64,000 nucleotides of DNA from Candidatus Poribacteria bacterium (GTDB taxonomy: Bacteria > Poribacteria > WGA-4E > WGA-3G): positions 335,272 to 399,271 of the forward strand of contig JAPPIG010000084.1 of NCBI GenBank assembly GCA_028820635.1, in the 5' to 3' direction. Below are positions 1 through 7,597 of the stretch, piece after piece. The notes under the pieces were generated by a model. The model was given only the letters and a program-made list of their open reading frames with translations, did no database searches and had not been told where the DNA came from. Both the position numbers and the translations under genes were made by a program. Numbering within the stretch: the stretch's first letter is position 1; every line of letters begins with the position of its first letter.

Positions 1-149
1 CGAAACCAGCCAGAAATACTTGACTCTTCTTCCATTTCCATTTCTTCACCCGCTTCGTGGGCATCAGCATAAACCATCGGAACACTACCAACTGCGAGGA
101 GGCAAACTATTGCCAATAATTGGGGTAACCATAACGCTTTAACTTTCAT
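1..149 (-). CDS. Outer-membrane beta-barrel type protein, N-terminal part only (cut by window edge)
   Basis: The 49 visible codons encode a signal peptide (MKVKALWL..., hydrophobic core, VYADA cleavage region), an acidic Glu-rich stretch and then SGWF. The same order (signal peptide, ADAHE, Glu-rich linker, SGWF) begins the complete gene at 4375-5115, so the two are paralogues. The start ATG at 149 follows a clear ribosome binding site (AAGGAG), nearly identical to the one of the paralogue. Function is unknown; an outer-membrane barrel is inferred from the paralogue. Confidence 0.75.
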   Translation of the reverse strand, partial: MKVKALWLPQLLAIVCLLAVGSVPMVYADAHEAGEEMEMEEESSISGWF

Positions 150-472
150 TAAAATCTCCTTAGTTATATTATATTCAAGCACTCCTTATATCGTGCTGGA
201 ATACTTTATGTGCCAGTTTTCGAAACTAATCTTGATTCTGGCATCAACTTGTGATAGAATCTGTGCTGAGTTGCACTGCCTCAGTTAAAGCAATATGCGT
301 GCCAATTGTAATATGATTTGATTTGATACAACTTGATATGAATACTTAATTCCCTATCGGTATTAGGCAAACATTAGATTTATTCTTACCTTTATGGTCA
401 TAAAGTAATATAGGTATTATGGTTAAAATGCCAATAATTTGAACAGTTTGAGGAGATCATTTTCTGCTAAAA
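150..472. other. Intergenic region between divergent genes, no gene seen
   Basis: An AT-rich gap between the partial gene reading left and the glycosyltransferase gene reading right. A small inverted repeat (AGCAC at 178-182, GTGCT at 193-197) would lie in the leader of the left gene. I see no convincing -35/-10 pair on the plus strand and no small gene. Confidence 0.5.
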
Positions 473-1912
473 ATGCTGAAATTTTCATCACAAAACTGCC
501 TAAAAAATAAGCATATTCTGCTTATTTGTATAGTCAGCATCGGTGTGTTCCTTCGATTTTGGAATCTCGGAGAGTGGAGTTTCTGGATTGATGAGGTACT
601 GACCGTCCTTGATGCCGAAGAGTTTTCTCTTTCCAATTCCCCGATTAATCCGATTCCTTATATCGCAGCGAAGTTCTCTATTTTTGTAGGTAAAAAACTA
701 CCATTTGTAGCGCAAGAAGGGGGTGAGTGGAGCAGTCGCCTCATTTTTTGTATTGTAGGAATCCTATCAATCCCGATAGTCTTTAGTTTAGGGCAGACTT
801 TATACAATAGTAGAGTTGGATTATTAGCCGCCGCATTTGTCGCCTTGTCAAATTGGCATCTGTTTTGGTCGCAAAATGTACGTTCATATATTTTCACCTT
901 CCTATTTGCTGTGTTGACAGCTTGGTTTTTCTATCGCTCCCTTGAAAACGATTCGACACTATTGACGATATCTGCTCTTATTTCTTGTATTTGCCTTATC
1001 CTATCACATCTACTCGCTGCGGCAATTGTACCTGCGCTGGCAGTTTATGCAATACTTTGTCTTTTAGAGGAACGTAGCAGAAAGCGATGGATAAATCTGC
1101 TACTATTTTTTGTGCCTTTTGCAATACCTGTGCTAATGCTCGCGCTTCCACAGATTCACGGCTACATATCTTCTGGATGGGGGCACAACGAGTGGGGACG
1201 TAGTCCGCTTTATATTATTCTAACGCTCGTTCAAGGGGTTAGCATTCCAATAGCGGTTACTGCATTTTTTGCCGCTATCGTAAATCCTCGTGACCGTGCT
1301 ACTCGTTTTTTAATCTGCTTCGCTGGTGTGCCTTTAATACTTCTACTCATCGCATCTCAGTTTCAGAATGTAGCAGGCTATTATCTGTTTTGGACAACTG
1401 CCGCCTACTTTATCCTTGCTGCAGTGGCATGCACCTATATTTGGGAAGCAATAGCTGGCGACGAATATAGTTTGTTCAAGGTGCTACTTCCTACTCTGCT
1501 CATTGTTATCCTGTTATCGCAAAATTTTCTCTATTTTCGATATGAAAATGGTGGGAGACCTAAATGGAGAGAGGCATTTGAAACTATCCGAGATGATGTG
1601 AATCCTACCGATATATTAGTCCTATCGGAACCCCGAATGGCTCAATATTATATGCGTGGATCGAAGGCAGTTGACATTAATGAGTTAGTAAAAGACAGAG
1701 CAGCTTTTGAAAAAAAATGGGAAAGTTCAGATGAGAAAAGATCGTGGTTTTTCGAAGACGTGGCGAGTTTTAACGTCTTTGATGCGGATATGACTGTTCG
1801 CAATTGGATTCGCGAACGAGGACGTATGATAGAAACGTTACCAGCGTTTTCACGGGCAAAAGATAGGACGATTCATATTTTTTTGTTGGAAAAGGATTCT
1901 GTAGGCAAATAG
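473..1912 (+). CDS. GT39/PMT-like membrane glycosyltransferase
   Basis: A 479-residue polytopic membrane protein. After a first membrane segment (about residues 14-29) comes WIDEV with the Asp-Glu pair at 40-41. An acidic pair in the first periplasmic loop is the hallmark of the GT-C fold of the PMT, ArnT and GT39 families, which transfer sugars from polyprenyl-phosphate donors. About ten hydrophobic segments follow, then a soluble C-terminal domain of about 120 residues. The ribosome binding site AGGAGA at 451-456 is 16 bases from the ATG; a CTG at 464 would be better spaced, so the start is not certain. The substrate cannot be read from sequence. It converges with the next gene over an 8-base gap. 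Confidence 0.75.
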   Translation: MLKFSSQNCLKNKHILLICIVSIGVFLRFWNLGEWSFWIDEVLTVLDAEEFSLSNSPINPIPYIAAKFSIFVGKKLPFVAQEGGEWSSRLIFCIVGILSIPIVFSLGQTLYNSRVGLLAAAFVALSNWHLFWSQNVRSYIFTFLFAVLTAWFFYRSLENDSTLLTISALISCICLILSHLLAAAIVPALAVYAILCLLEERSRKRWINLLLFFVPFAIPVLMLALPQIHGYISSGWGHNEWGRSPLYIILTLVQGVSIPIAVTAFFAAIVNPRDRATRFLICFAGVPLILLLIASQFQNVAGYYLFWTTAAYFILAAVACTYIWEAIAGDEYSLFKVLLPTLLIVILLSQNFLYFRYENGGRPKWREAFETIRDDVNPTDILVLSEPRMAQYYMRGSKAVDINELVKDRAAFEKKWESSDEKRSWFFEDVASFNVFDADMTVRNWIRERGRMIETLPAFSRAKDRTIHIFLLEKDSVGK

Positions 1913-1920
1913 GTGACTGG

Positions 1921-3453
1921 TTATATTCCAAAGGTATGGGTATATTTCATTAATAGTGTGCGTCTCTTCGTTAGTAATTTCCTCGGTATTTCATCATCCT
2001 GGTCCATATTGAGATTTTCATTATAAACCAACCAAAAGTCATTACCCTCACCGAAATTGTATCGAAATCGGATATTTGTTGAGAACTGATCACTAACATT
2101 ACTGTATTGCACGAACGCATTTAGAGAGGCTTTCGTGTTAAACGCTGCCCGTGTTCTAAACCGAATCACATGCGCATTAAATCCTTGATTTCGATTAGGA
2201 AAACGGATAACATTTATCTCATATTCGCTGCCCATTTCCAAATGTCGGGAGACATTCCATTTTGGTTTAACACCGAAATCAAATCGCCAACCATCAAAAA
2301 ATCCACCAAAGGAACAATCAAAATCGGTTCGAAATAAACTTCCACCTGGCATTTCGTAACCGCCTTTAACCTCAAAGGAGGTATAACTTCCTGCGGGTAC
2401 TATCGTTCCTTCAGGAAAGTCTTCATCTTTTTTGAAGTCTTCATAATCCATTTCCAAATCCATAGATACATTTGCGCCAGACTTCCACTGCAGATCAATG
2501 GCATATTCAGCATTGGCAGACTCAATAGACCAATCTTCGTTTCGGAACGCTACATCTCCAGAAAACTGTAATGGACTTACTTGTCTAAGTGAGGTTCGTT
2601 TGCCCATTAACCAATCATAGCGAATACTCCCTTCCAGTTGCGTGAAATCCTTCCGAGATGTAAACCCAATTCCAGGTAAAAAGTCATCTCCACGCCGAGC
2701 TGCAGTAAGTCGATAATCAAATCCAACGTCAGTGCGGCGAGTCAGGTCTATAAGATACATTGAGGTATCCCAAAAGTCGAATGTTTTTTCTTTAAGGATC
2801 TCATCTTCAAAAGTTTGTCCCCACTTAAGGGTTAAATATTCTCGTCCAAATAACCGAAAGATACCATCAAGTCCATAAGCTGAGTTGTAATTGCCTTTTT
2901 CGTCAATACGGTTTGTTAACATTAAACCTGCATAAGAGTGTGAATTAAGGACTTGCCTGCGCAGCCGCAGCACTCCAAAGTTCTCAGTCGGAATTTCATC
3001 TTTACGTGCCGTTTGCATGTCAAGAAAACCGAGATCCCAATTTCCTATACGTCCGACTAATCTTGCGCCACCAATAATAGGAATTTGTTCATCATCTTGG
3101 ATGCCAATTCGACGACTATGGAAAAGCCGAGAACGACCAACGAAATTGAAGGAGAAAATGCCAGAACGTTGTTGGAAAAATTGCCGCTTTTCGGGAAAGA
3201 AAAGCGAAAATCGGCTCAAATTAACCTGCTGATCATCTGCCTCCACTTGTGCGAAGTCGGTGTTTAGCGTTGTATCCAGGGTTAGGTTACTCGTCCAGTT
3301 ATATTTAATATCAAGTCCAACCCCTCTCTCAAAATCGTTTTTCAGACGATATTCGGTTTCTGCATCATTCAACGTTGGTGTTTGTTCAAGTCCACCAACT
3401 ACGTAAGGTGTAAAATAAACCGGATTTTGACTATGAACTTGTTCTAATACCAC
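1921..3453 (-). CDS. DUF5916-type outer-membrane barrel protein, C-terminal part (split by frameshift)
   Basis: This frame holds the barrel portion of a DUF5916-type protein. It includes the motif LFFPEKRQFF near its beginning and many alternating strands ending in THTFGI. The reading frame is open upstream to about 3552 without a good start codon, and the residues there (LIVYRDIARKNERLVFPALS) continue the protein encoded at 3549-4268. The two pieces are therefore one gene broken by a one-base frameshift in the run of three C at 3553-3555 (plus strand). In this family an N-terminal CBM9-like domain precedes the barrel. The ligand is unknown. Confidence 0.75.
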   Translation of the reverse strand: MVLEQVHSQNPVYFTPYVVGGLEQTPTLNDAETEYRLKNDFERGVGLDIKYNWTSNLTLDTTLNTDFAQVEADDQQVNLSRFSLFFPEKRQFFQQRSGIFSFNFVGRSRLFHSRRIGIQDDEQIPIIGGARLVGRIGNWDLGFLDMQTARKDEIPTENFGVLRLRRQVLNSHSYAGLMLTNRIDEKGNYNSAYGLDGIFRLFGREYLTLKWGQTFEDEILKEKTFDFWDTSMYLIDLTRRTDVGFDYRLTAARRGDDFLPGIGFTSRKDFTQLEGSIRYDWLMGKRTSLRQVSPLQFSGDVAFRNEDWSIESANAEYAIDLQWKSGANVSMDLEMDYEDFKKDEDFPEGTIVPAGSYTSFEVKGGYEMPGGSLFRTDFDCSFGGFFDGWRFDFGVKPKWNVSRHLEMGSEYEINVIRFPNRNQGFNAHVIRFRTRAAFNTKASLNAFVQYSNVSDQFSTNIRFRYNFGEGNDFWLVYNENLNMDQDDEIPRKLLTKRRTLLMKYTHTFGI

Positions 3454-3548
3454 AGGATGTGCTCGAGACGGGGTGTCAATTCCACGTTCAGGAGATAGCG
3501 CCGGAAAGACAAGTCGTTCATTTTTTCGGGCGATATCTCTATAAACGA

Positions 3549-4268
3549 TTAACCCATAACAACTTTACCGTTCTCATCTTGAAAACTTAAACTGGAAAAA
3601 GGAATCCGCATCTCAACAAACCAACCCTCTTCATTCTGAACAGCAGCGACATCCCAATAGGTATTCCAATGTTTGTTATCCGATTTTCCGTCTTTATAGA
3701 TTGCTTTATCACCTCGAATACCAGCCGGGGTTGTCCAAAACTGCAAGGCGGATTTCTTGTCATTAAAGGTGTCAAGAATGATTCCAAACCTATCATCTCC
3801 ACTTGACCGATCACGGTAAAGCGAATTGACACGAATATCGGATGGGTCGGCATCATAACATCGTGCAAAACAGTAAAGATAATCCTTATCATAAGCAATT
3901 CTGATTTCAGTTCTTTCGGTCGGTTCACCCTGATATGCGGGTTTGTACATAGTAAGTGGTAGTGGTGCGATTTTCTGCCATGCAGGTTCATCGCTCAAAC
4001 CATCAATTTTAATTGCTTCTGTTATGCGGGTTAGTGGTAGAGGTGTTTGGGCGTTAATGGTGTTGACAAAAAAGAAAAAGATTAAAACTACGAATGGTAT
4101 AATTATTTGTGTCAACCGTGTTATTTTTTTCTTTAAGACATCAAATTTGACACAGCTTGGGGCAGCTGCATGATTAATATAATAACGGTGATAAGGATTG
4201 TTCATTGTCTGAATAAAAATTCTATAGACGCACAAGGCATAGGTCTTGGAGGGTATTCTTTTCCACAA
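3549..4268 (-). CDS. DUF5916-type protein, N-terminal CBM9-like part (split by frameshift)
   Basis: It carries a hydrophobic export signal (IIIPFVVLIFFFFVNTINAQ) followed by a CBM9-like sugar-binding fold (IKIDGLSDEPAW, RIAYDKDYLYCFARCYDADP, WDVAAVQNEEGWFVEMRIPFSSL). The frame hits TAA right after KVVMG, exactly where family members continue as GLIVYRD. That continuation is present in the next frame, so the gene continues as the 1921-3453 piece. The true start is uncertain: the longest form carries about 40 residues before the signal peptide and no convincing ribosome binding site is visible. It may be a recent pseudogene or an assembly error. Confidence 0.7.
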   Translation of the reverse strand: MWKRIPSKTYALCVYRIFIQTMNNPYHRYYINHAAAPSCVKFDVLKKKITRLTQIIIPFVVLIFFFFVNTINAQTPLPLTRITEAIKIDGLSDEPAWQKIAPLPLTMYKPAYQGEPTERTEIRIAYDKDYLYCFARCYDADPSDIRVNSLYRDRSSGDDRFGIILDTFNDKKSALQFWTTPAGIRGDKAIYKDGKSDNKHWNTYWDVAAVQNEEGWFVEMRIPFSSLSFQDENGKVVMG

Positions 4269-4287
4269 AATATTGTTGTAACAAGAC

Positions 4288-4319
4288 TGACGCGCTTCGC
4301 AGATCGACGAAGCGCGTCA
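4288..4319 (-). terminator. Perfect 12-bp hairpin, probable terminator of the barrel gene
   Basis: TGACGCGCTTCG (4288-4299) pairs perfectly with CGAAGCGCGTCA (4308-4319) around an 8-base loop. It lies 56 bases downstream of the minus-strand barrel gene that stops at 4375. The following T tract on the minus strand is weak, so factor-independent termination is plausible but not certain. Confidence 0.5.
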
Positions 4320-4374
4320 AATGATTATCAGGTAAGAACGATCTTCATTGCGAACTCAGTATAAGAAAAGTGTC

Positions 4375-5115
4375 CTACCAGAAACGGGTAAAATTCATTC
4401 TACCGGTAAGCCCAGTCTCACCTTCCTCTTTCTTTGTTTCATATCCGACATATATGCCGAGCGTATTCGCTTTACCATAGCCGATGTTAATACGGCCTCC
4501 AAAATTTAATTTCAAAGGTTTATCCAAATCATCGGCGAAAACGAAAACTGATTCAACCTGGGGACCAATAGCGATGGTATCATTCAGTGAATAGGTGAGA
4601 AAACTGCGGTTGTAAAGTTCATTTACGCTCTCGTCATCAAATACAGTAGAAAGTGTCCCGATTGTCCAGTGAAAAAAGAAGATGTCAGGTGCGTTCAGAA
4701 AAGCAAAGAATTGGGGAAATAAAGCATCAGGGCCATCCGCTCCAGTGTAGTCAAACCCAACACCGAGCATAGGCTGCAGCGCGAGTGAGACACTGTCGCT
4801 CTTGACAACGGGGAGTGTGACACCAAGGTCAAATTCACCGAGATGGTCATTTACGTAGATGTTAGAAGCAATTGAGACACCTCCACTTCCGATCGGATGG
4901 TTCGCGCCAACCAAGAAATAGGTGCCTAAACTATCAACATCAATCTGGAACCATCCTGAAACACCCGGCTTTTCTTCTGCCATTTCAGATTTAGCTTCTG
5001 GTGCCATTTCCTCTTCAGGCTCATGTGCGTCTGCGAAGACGGTAGATGGACCGGCAACGGAAATAATACAAATCATTAGAAAGATAAAGGTTAACTGAAG
5101 TGCTTTGATCTTCAT
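4375..5115 (-). CDS. Outer-membrane beta-barrel type protein (DUF6733-like)
   Basis: A 246-residue exported protein: signal peptide to about residue 28 (VFADA), an acidic linker of about 20 residues, then SGWFQIDVDSLGTYFLVGA and a series of amphipathic strands ending in NFTRFW. A terminal aromatic residue after alternating strands is the typical outer-membrane barrel signature. The start has a strong ribosome binding site (CTAAGGAGA). A sigma70-type promoter with 17-base spacing lies upstream. A paralogue is cut by the left window edge. I recall similar proteins as DUF6733; transport or structural role is unknown. Confidence 0.7.
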   Translation of the reverse strand: MKIKALQLTFIFLMICIISVAGPSTVFADAHEPEEEMAPEAKSEMAEEKPGVSGWFQIDVDSLGTYFLVGANHPIGSGGVSIASNIYVNDHLGEFDLGVTLPVVKSDSVSLALQPMLGVGFDYTGADGPDALFPQFFAFLNAPDIFFFHWTIGTLSTVFDDESVNELYNRSFLTYSLNDTIAIGPQVESVFVFADDLDKPLKLNFGGRINIGYGKANTLGIYVGYETKKEEGETGLTGRMNFTRFW

Positions 5116-5149
5116 AAAAGTCTCCTTAGGTTGTACAAATTAATAAGAT

Positions 5150-5168
5150 GTGCTCAAAGTGAGAGCAC
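5150..5168 (-). promoter_or_regulatory. Leader hairpin of the barrel gene mRNA
   Basis: GTGCTC (5150-5155) and GAGCAC (5163-5168) form a perfect 6-bp stem with a 7-base loop. It lies between the predicted transcription start (about 5183) and the ribosome binding site, so it could stabilise or regulate the leader. Confidence 0.4.
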
Positions 5169-5189
5169 CTCACATTGCAGTATAAAACA

Positions 5190-5218
5190 AGTATACCCTA
5201 TTATTCTACTGATTTCAA
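5190..5218 (-). promoter_or_regulatory. Sigma70-type promoter of the barrel gene
   Basis: On the minus strand TTGAAA (5213-5218) and TATACT (5190-5195) are separated by 17 bases, 75 bases upstream of the start codon at 5115. Confidence 0.6.
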
Positions 5219-5292
5219 CTATTTTGGGATAACAATAGGGTTGTTCTATTATGATCAAATTCTATCCGTTTCATTTACTACAATGTTTTGTC

Positions 5293-5312
5293 GGGTTTCG
5301 CTTGCTCTACCC
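5293..5312. repeat. Short palindromic repeat, family F copy 1
   Basis: GGGT and ACCC flank the 12-base core TTCGCTTGCTCT. A second copy with the same core lies at 5444-5463 but with the flanking stem GAGT/ACTC, so the stem change is compensated. Confidence 0.4.
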
Positions 5313-5346
5313 TTAATTGTCAACTTAAAAAAATCCTGGATAATCT

Positions 5347-5416
5347 CTTGTTGGCTTTGTAAGCCCGATTTAGATTTCAAATTTCGCATATCGCGGTTTT
5401 AAACCTCTCCAACAAT
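5347..5416. repeat. Head-to-head pair of family B palindromes
   Basis: A forward copy (5347-5373, CTTGTTGGCTTTGTAAGCCC) faces an inverted copy (5391-5416). The foot TTGTTGG is at the outer edge of both. The same arrangement recurs at 19784-19875. The first copy lacks about three bases of the usual foot. Confidence 0.5.
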
Positions 5417-5443
5417 AAAATCAGGCACTAAATTGACAGTTAT

Positions 5444-5463
5444 GAGTTTCGCTTGCTCTACTC
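5444..5463. repeat. Short palindromic repeat, family F copy 2
   Basis: Core TTCGCTTGCTCT flanked by GAGT/ACTC; see the copy at 5293-5312. Confidence 0.4.
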
Positions 5464-5852
5464 GATCTACTGAGAATAAAGTATTTAGACCTCATGCAAT
5501 TACACAGATGATAATTACCGATTGGAAGGAATTAATATCAATATGTGTAATGAATTTTACAATGAAAGCCCTCTTGCTAAAAAACCAGCACAATTTAGAT
5601 TTCATATTACAAAATTTTCTTTCACTTCATAAATTTGTCCTACACCCAAAATGTATCACCCTCTGCACACGCATAAAAAAATCGCAAAATCTTCAAATGA
5701 AACGACAAAATCCCAAAACGACTAATTCCGAAAAAATATATATACAAGAAAAACCACGTTAATATGGCAACTCAAATTGCTACCTATAATTTAGACACCC
5801 AAACACCGTTCTTTATAGAGAATGACCTATTTTTCGCAAGGTTCCGTAGCAC

Positions 5853-5887
5853 GGGGAATGCCATTGAGGCATTCATACCGTTGATTT
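5853..5887 (+). repeat. Family D palindromic repeat, copy 1
   Basis: GAATGCC (5856-5862), a 5-base loop and GGCATTC (5868-5874) form a perfect stem, preceded by GGG and followed by ATACCGTTGATTT. The copy at 6426-6460 has the same flanks but the stem GAATACC/GGTATTC. Confidence 0.5.
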
Positions 5888-5911
5888 CACTGTTAGTTTG
5901 CGTTTTCACAG

Positions 5912-6037
5912 GCACAATCTAAATGAAGATTAATTTTTTAATTTCGGTAATTTTCTGTCCGCACAAGACAGGCGCACTTCCCCTGCTGACGAGGTTTCCT
6001 AACCTCGCCAATTACCGAATCTTCAGACAGATTGTGC
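5912..6037. repeat. 126-bp nested inverted-repeat element
   Basis: Three successive blocks of the left side recur inverted on the right: GCACAATCT (5912-5920) with AGATTGTGC (6029-6037), GAAGATT (5925-5931) with AATCTTC (6018-6024), and TTCGGTAATT (5943-5952) with AATTACCGAA (6010-6019). Inside is a perfect hairpin GAGGTT-TCCT-AACCTC (5991-6006). No coding capacity and no clear target duplication are visible. It could be a MITE-like element or composite palindrome. Confidence 0.55.
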
Positions 6038-6109
6038 TACATAGGTGGCAACTTAGGTTGTGGTATAATACGTATTATAGATAGGAAAAATTTTCGAGGA
6101 AAGAAAAAA

Positions 6110-6183
<74 letters not shown>

Positions 6184-6197
6184 GCAAGAAATCAATA

Positions 6198-6283
6198 TGG
6201 TCGAGGAGGGACTTGAACCCTCACGCCTGTTTATGGGCGATGGATTTTAAGTCCATTGTGTCTACCGATTCCACCACTCGACC
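6198..6283 (-). tRNA. tRNA-Leu (TAA)
   Basis: An 86-base class II tRNA on the minus strand with a long variable arm, acceptor GGTCGAG paired with CTCGACC and anticodon loop CTTAAAA (anticodon TAA). It lies 14 bases upstream of tRNA-fMet in the transcription direction. Confidence 0.93.
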
Positions 6284-6299
6284 TAATGGATAATAGTAT

Positions 6300-6328
6300 A
6301 GTATACACGATTACCAAGTATTTGTCAA
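6300..6328 (-). promoter_or_regulatory. Promoter of the tRNA-Leu/tRNA-fMet pair
   Basis: On the minus strand TTGACA (6323-6328) and TATACT (6300-6305) are separated by 17 bases and end 16 bases before the tRNA-Leu gene. Confidence 0.75.
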
Positions 6329-6569
6329 CTTTTTTTCATATTTTTCAAAAACTCTGAAACACTCTTGTGAGAGGGCTTTCTAAGCCAGACTGTTTTCTCT
6401 TTTTCTATCGTAGGGTGGGGTCTCCGGGGAATACCTAAATGGTATTCATACCGTTGATTTGGTGCCTCGCCATTCCTATTGTCTGAACCAGGATTCTCAG
6501 GATTACCAGACTTCCAAGATTGTTGGAGAGTCTGTAACCTTGATTTAGCATAATATCACCACATTTCTC
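6329..6569. other. Spacer with repeat remnants
   Basis: Together with the flanking promoters this is a stretch of more than 300 bases without a protein gene. It holds a family D palindrome (6426-6460) and a decayed family B palindrome (GGCTT-TCT-AAGCC near 6368-6385). Nothing else is recognisable. Confidence 0.5.
6426..6460 (+). repeat. Family D palindromic repeat, copy 2
   Basis: GAATACC (6429-6435), loop TAAAT, GGTATTC (6441-6447), then ATACCGTTGATTT. Compared with the copy at 5853-5887 both arms of the stem differ but pairing is preserved. Confidence 0.5.
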
Positions 6570-6597
6570 TTGACATTTTCCCAAAATTGACTATCAT
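6570..6597 (+). promoter_or_regulatory. Sigma70-type promoter of the aldo/keto reductase gene
   Basis: TTGACA (6570-6575) and TATCAT (6592-6597) with a 16-base spacer, about 54 bases before the ATG at 6651. Confidence 0.65.
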
Positions 6598-6650
6598 GCA
6601 CTTAAAAAAGGAGTGGCGGGTATTTACTGTGAAACCCGAATTGTGTAGTC

Positions 6651-7421
6651 ATGAAAAACGTCAAACTTGCCTCAGGACACGAAATGCCGATGTTAGGATT
6701 AGGCACCTGGCAGCTAAAAGGCAGGCAGTGCGAACGGATTATCAAAATAGCGATTGAAATGGGATATACCCATATTGATACAGCGTGGATGTACGAAAAC
6801 CAACGGCAAATAGGGAAGGCACTGCGAGATATTCATGTTGAACGTGATGATCTGTTTATTACAACTAAAATTTGGCATACCCATCTGAAACATGACGATG
6901 TATTAAGCCAGTTTGAGGTGTGTATAAATGATTTGCAGATGGATTATGTTGATCTGTTGCTAATCCACTGGCCAAGCGACGCGGTGCCGTTTGAAGAAAC
7001 GTTTGGTGCCTTCCAAGAAATCTATGACGCGGGCAAAGTCAAGAGCATCGGCATCAGTAATTTTAGTATTGAACAAGTTGACCGTGCGTGTGAGGTATCT
7101 AAACTGCCAATTTGTACAAATCAGGTTGAATACCATGTCCGCAATAACAAAGAAGCGTTGCGAAATCATTGTGAAACACGGAACATTCCTATCACTGCAC
7201 ACAGACCCCTCGCCGTAGGAAACCTTGCGGGAGATACGGAGTTAACAGAAATCGGTAACAGACACGGAAAAACAGCAGCACAAGTCGCATTGCGATGGCT
7301 GATACAGAAAGAAATCGTCGTAATTCCAAAGTCCGGCTCAGAACCACATCTGCGTGAAAATTTAGACATCTTTGAATGGCAATTAACAGAAGCGGAAATG
7401 CAGGCACTCGAAAAATCGTAG
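6651..7421 (+). CDS. Aldo/keto reductase
   Basis: A 256-residue NAD(P)H-dependent oxidoreductase of the AKR family, predicted cytoplasmic, reducing aldehydes or ketones. The catalytic tetrad is visible: Asp43 and Tyr48 in HIDTAWMYEN, Lys73 in TTKIW and His106 in LLLIHWP. KSIGISNF and the C-terminal PKSGSEPHLREN (cofactor 2'-phosphate loop type) agree with the family. Length is slightly short but complete. There is no strong ribosome binding site. Two REP copies separate it from the next gene. The substrate cannot be assigned; DkgA/YeaE-like enzymes are the nearest type I recognise. Confidence 0.9.
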   Translation: MKNVKLASGHEMPMLGLGTWQLKGRQCERIIKIAIEMGYTHIDTAWMYENQRQIGKALRDIHVERDDLFITTKIWHTHLKHDDVLSQFEVCINDLQMDYVDLLLIHWPSDAVPFEETFGAFQEIYDAGKVKSIGISNFSIEQVDRACEVSKLPICTNQVEYHVRNNKEALRNHCETRNIPITAHRPLAVGNLAGDTELTEIGNRHGKTAAQVALRWLIQKEIVVIPKSGSEPHLRENLDIFEWQLTEAEMQALEKS

Positions 7422-7465
7422 GGACACACTGTCTGTTTACGGTGAACTTGAACAATCCCTCTTTT

Positions 7466-7529
7466 TGTAGGAGCGATCTCCGAATCGCGACTTCTACCTC
7501 TTCTGTAGGAGCGATCTCCGAATCGCGAC
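7466..7529 (+). repeat. REP-like element, two direct copies (7466-7491, 7504-7529)
   Basis: Each copy has the GTAG foot, then GAGCGAT-CTCCGA-ATCGC-GAC. GCGAT and ATCGC pair around the loop CTCCGA. The copies are identical over 26 bases and offset by 38, both in the plus orientation. Confidence 0.75.
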
Positions 7530-7597
7530 CTCTAAACAACAAATTTGTATGAACAAAGCACTACAGACTAATATGAGAAAGGAAACAACAAAAACGC

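Larger units (their letters stand above)
5219..6109. other. Gene-free, repeat-rich spacer
   Basis: About 0.9 kb of AT-rich DNA between the barrel gene and the tRNA-fMet gene. Small open frames exist (5175-5402 and 5433-5762) but lack ribosome binding sites and recognisable protein features. The region holds several small palindromic repeats, listed separately (5293-5312, 5347-5416, 5444-5463, 5853-5887, 5912-6037). Confidence 0.6.

Noticed and set aside
5175..5762. Two open frames (75 and 109 codons) in the repeat-rich spacer
   Set aside because: No ribosome binding site, low-complexity AT-rich codons, no recognisable motif, and they cross palindromic repeats.
7466..7529. Tandem REP copies as a CRISPR array
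   Set aside because: Only two copies with a 12-base gap, and the same palindrome is scattered singly and inverted elsewhere. No cas genes are present.
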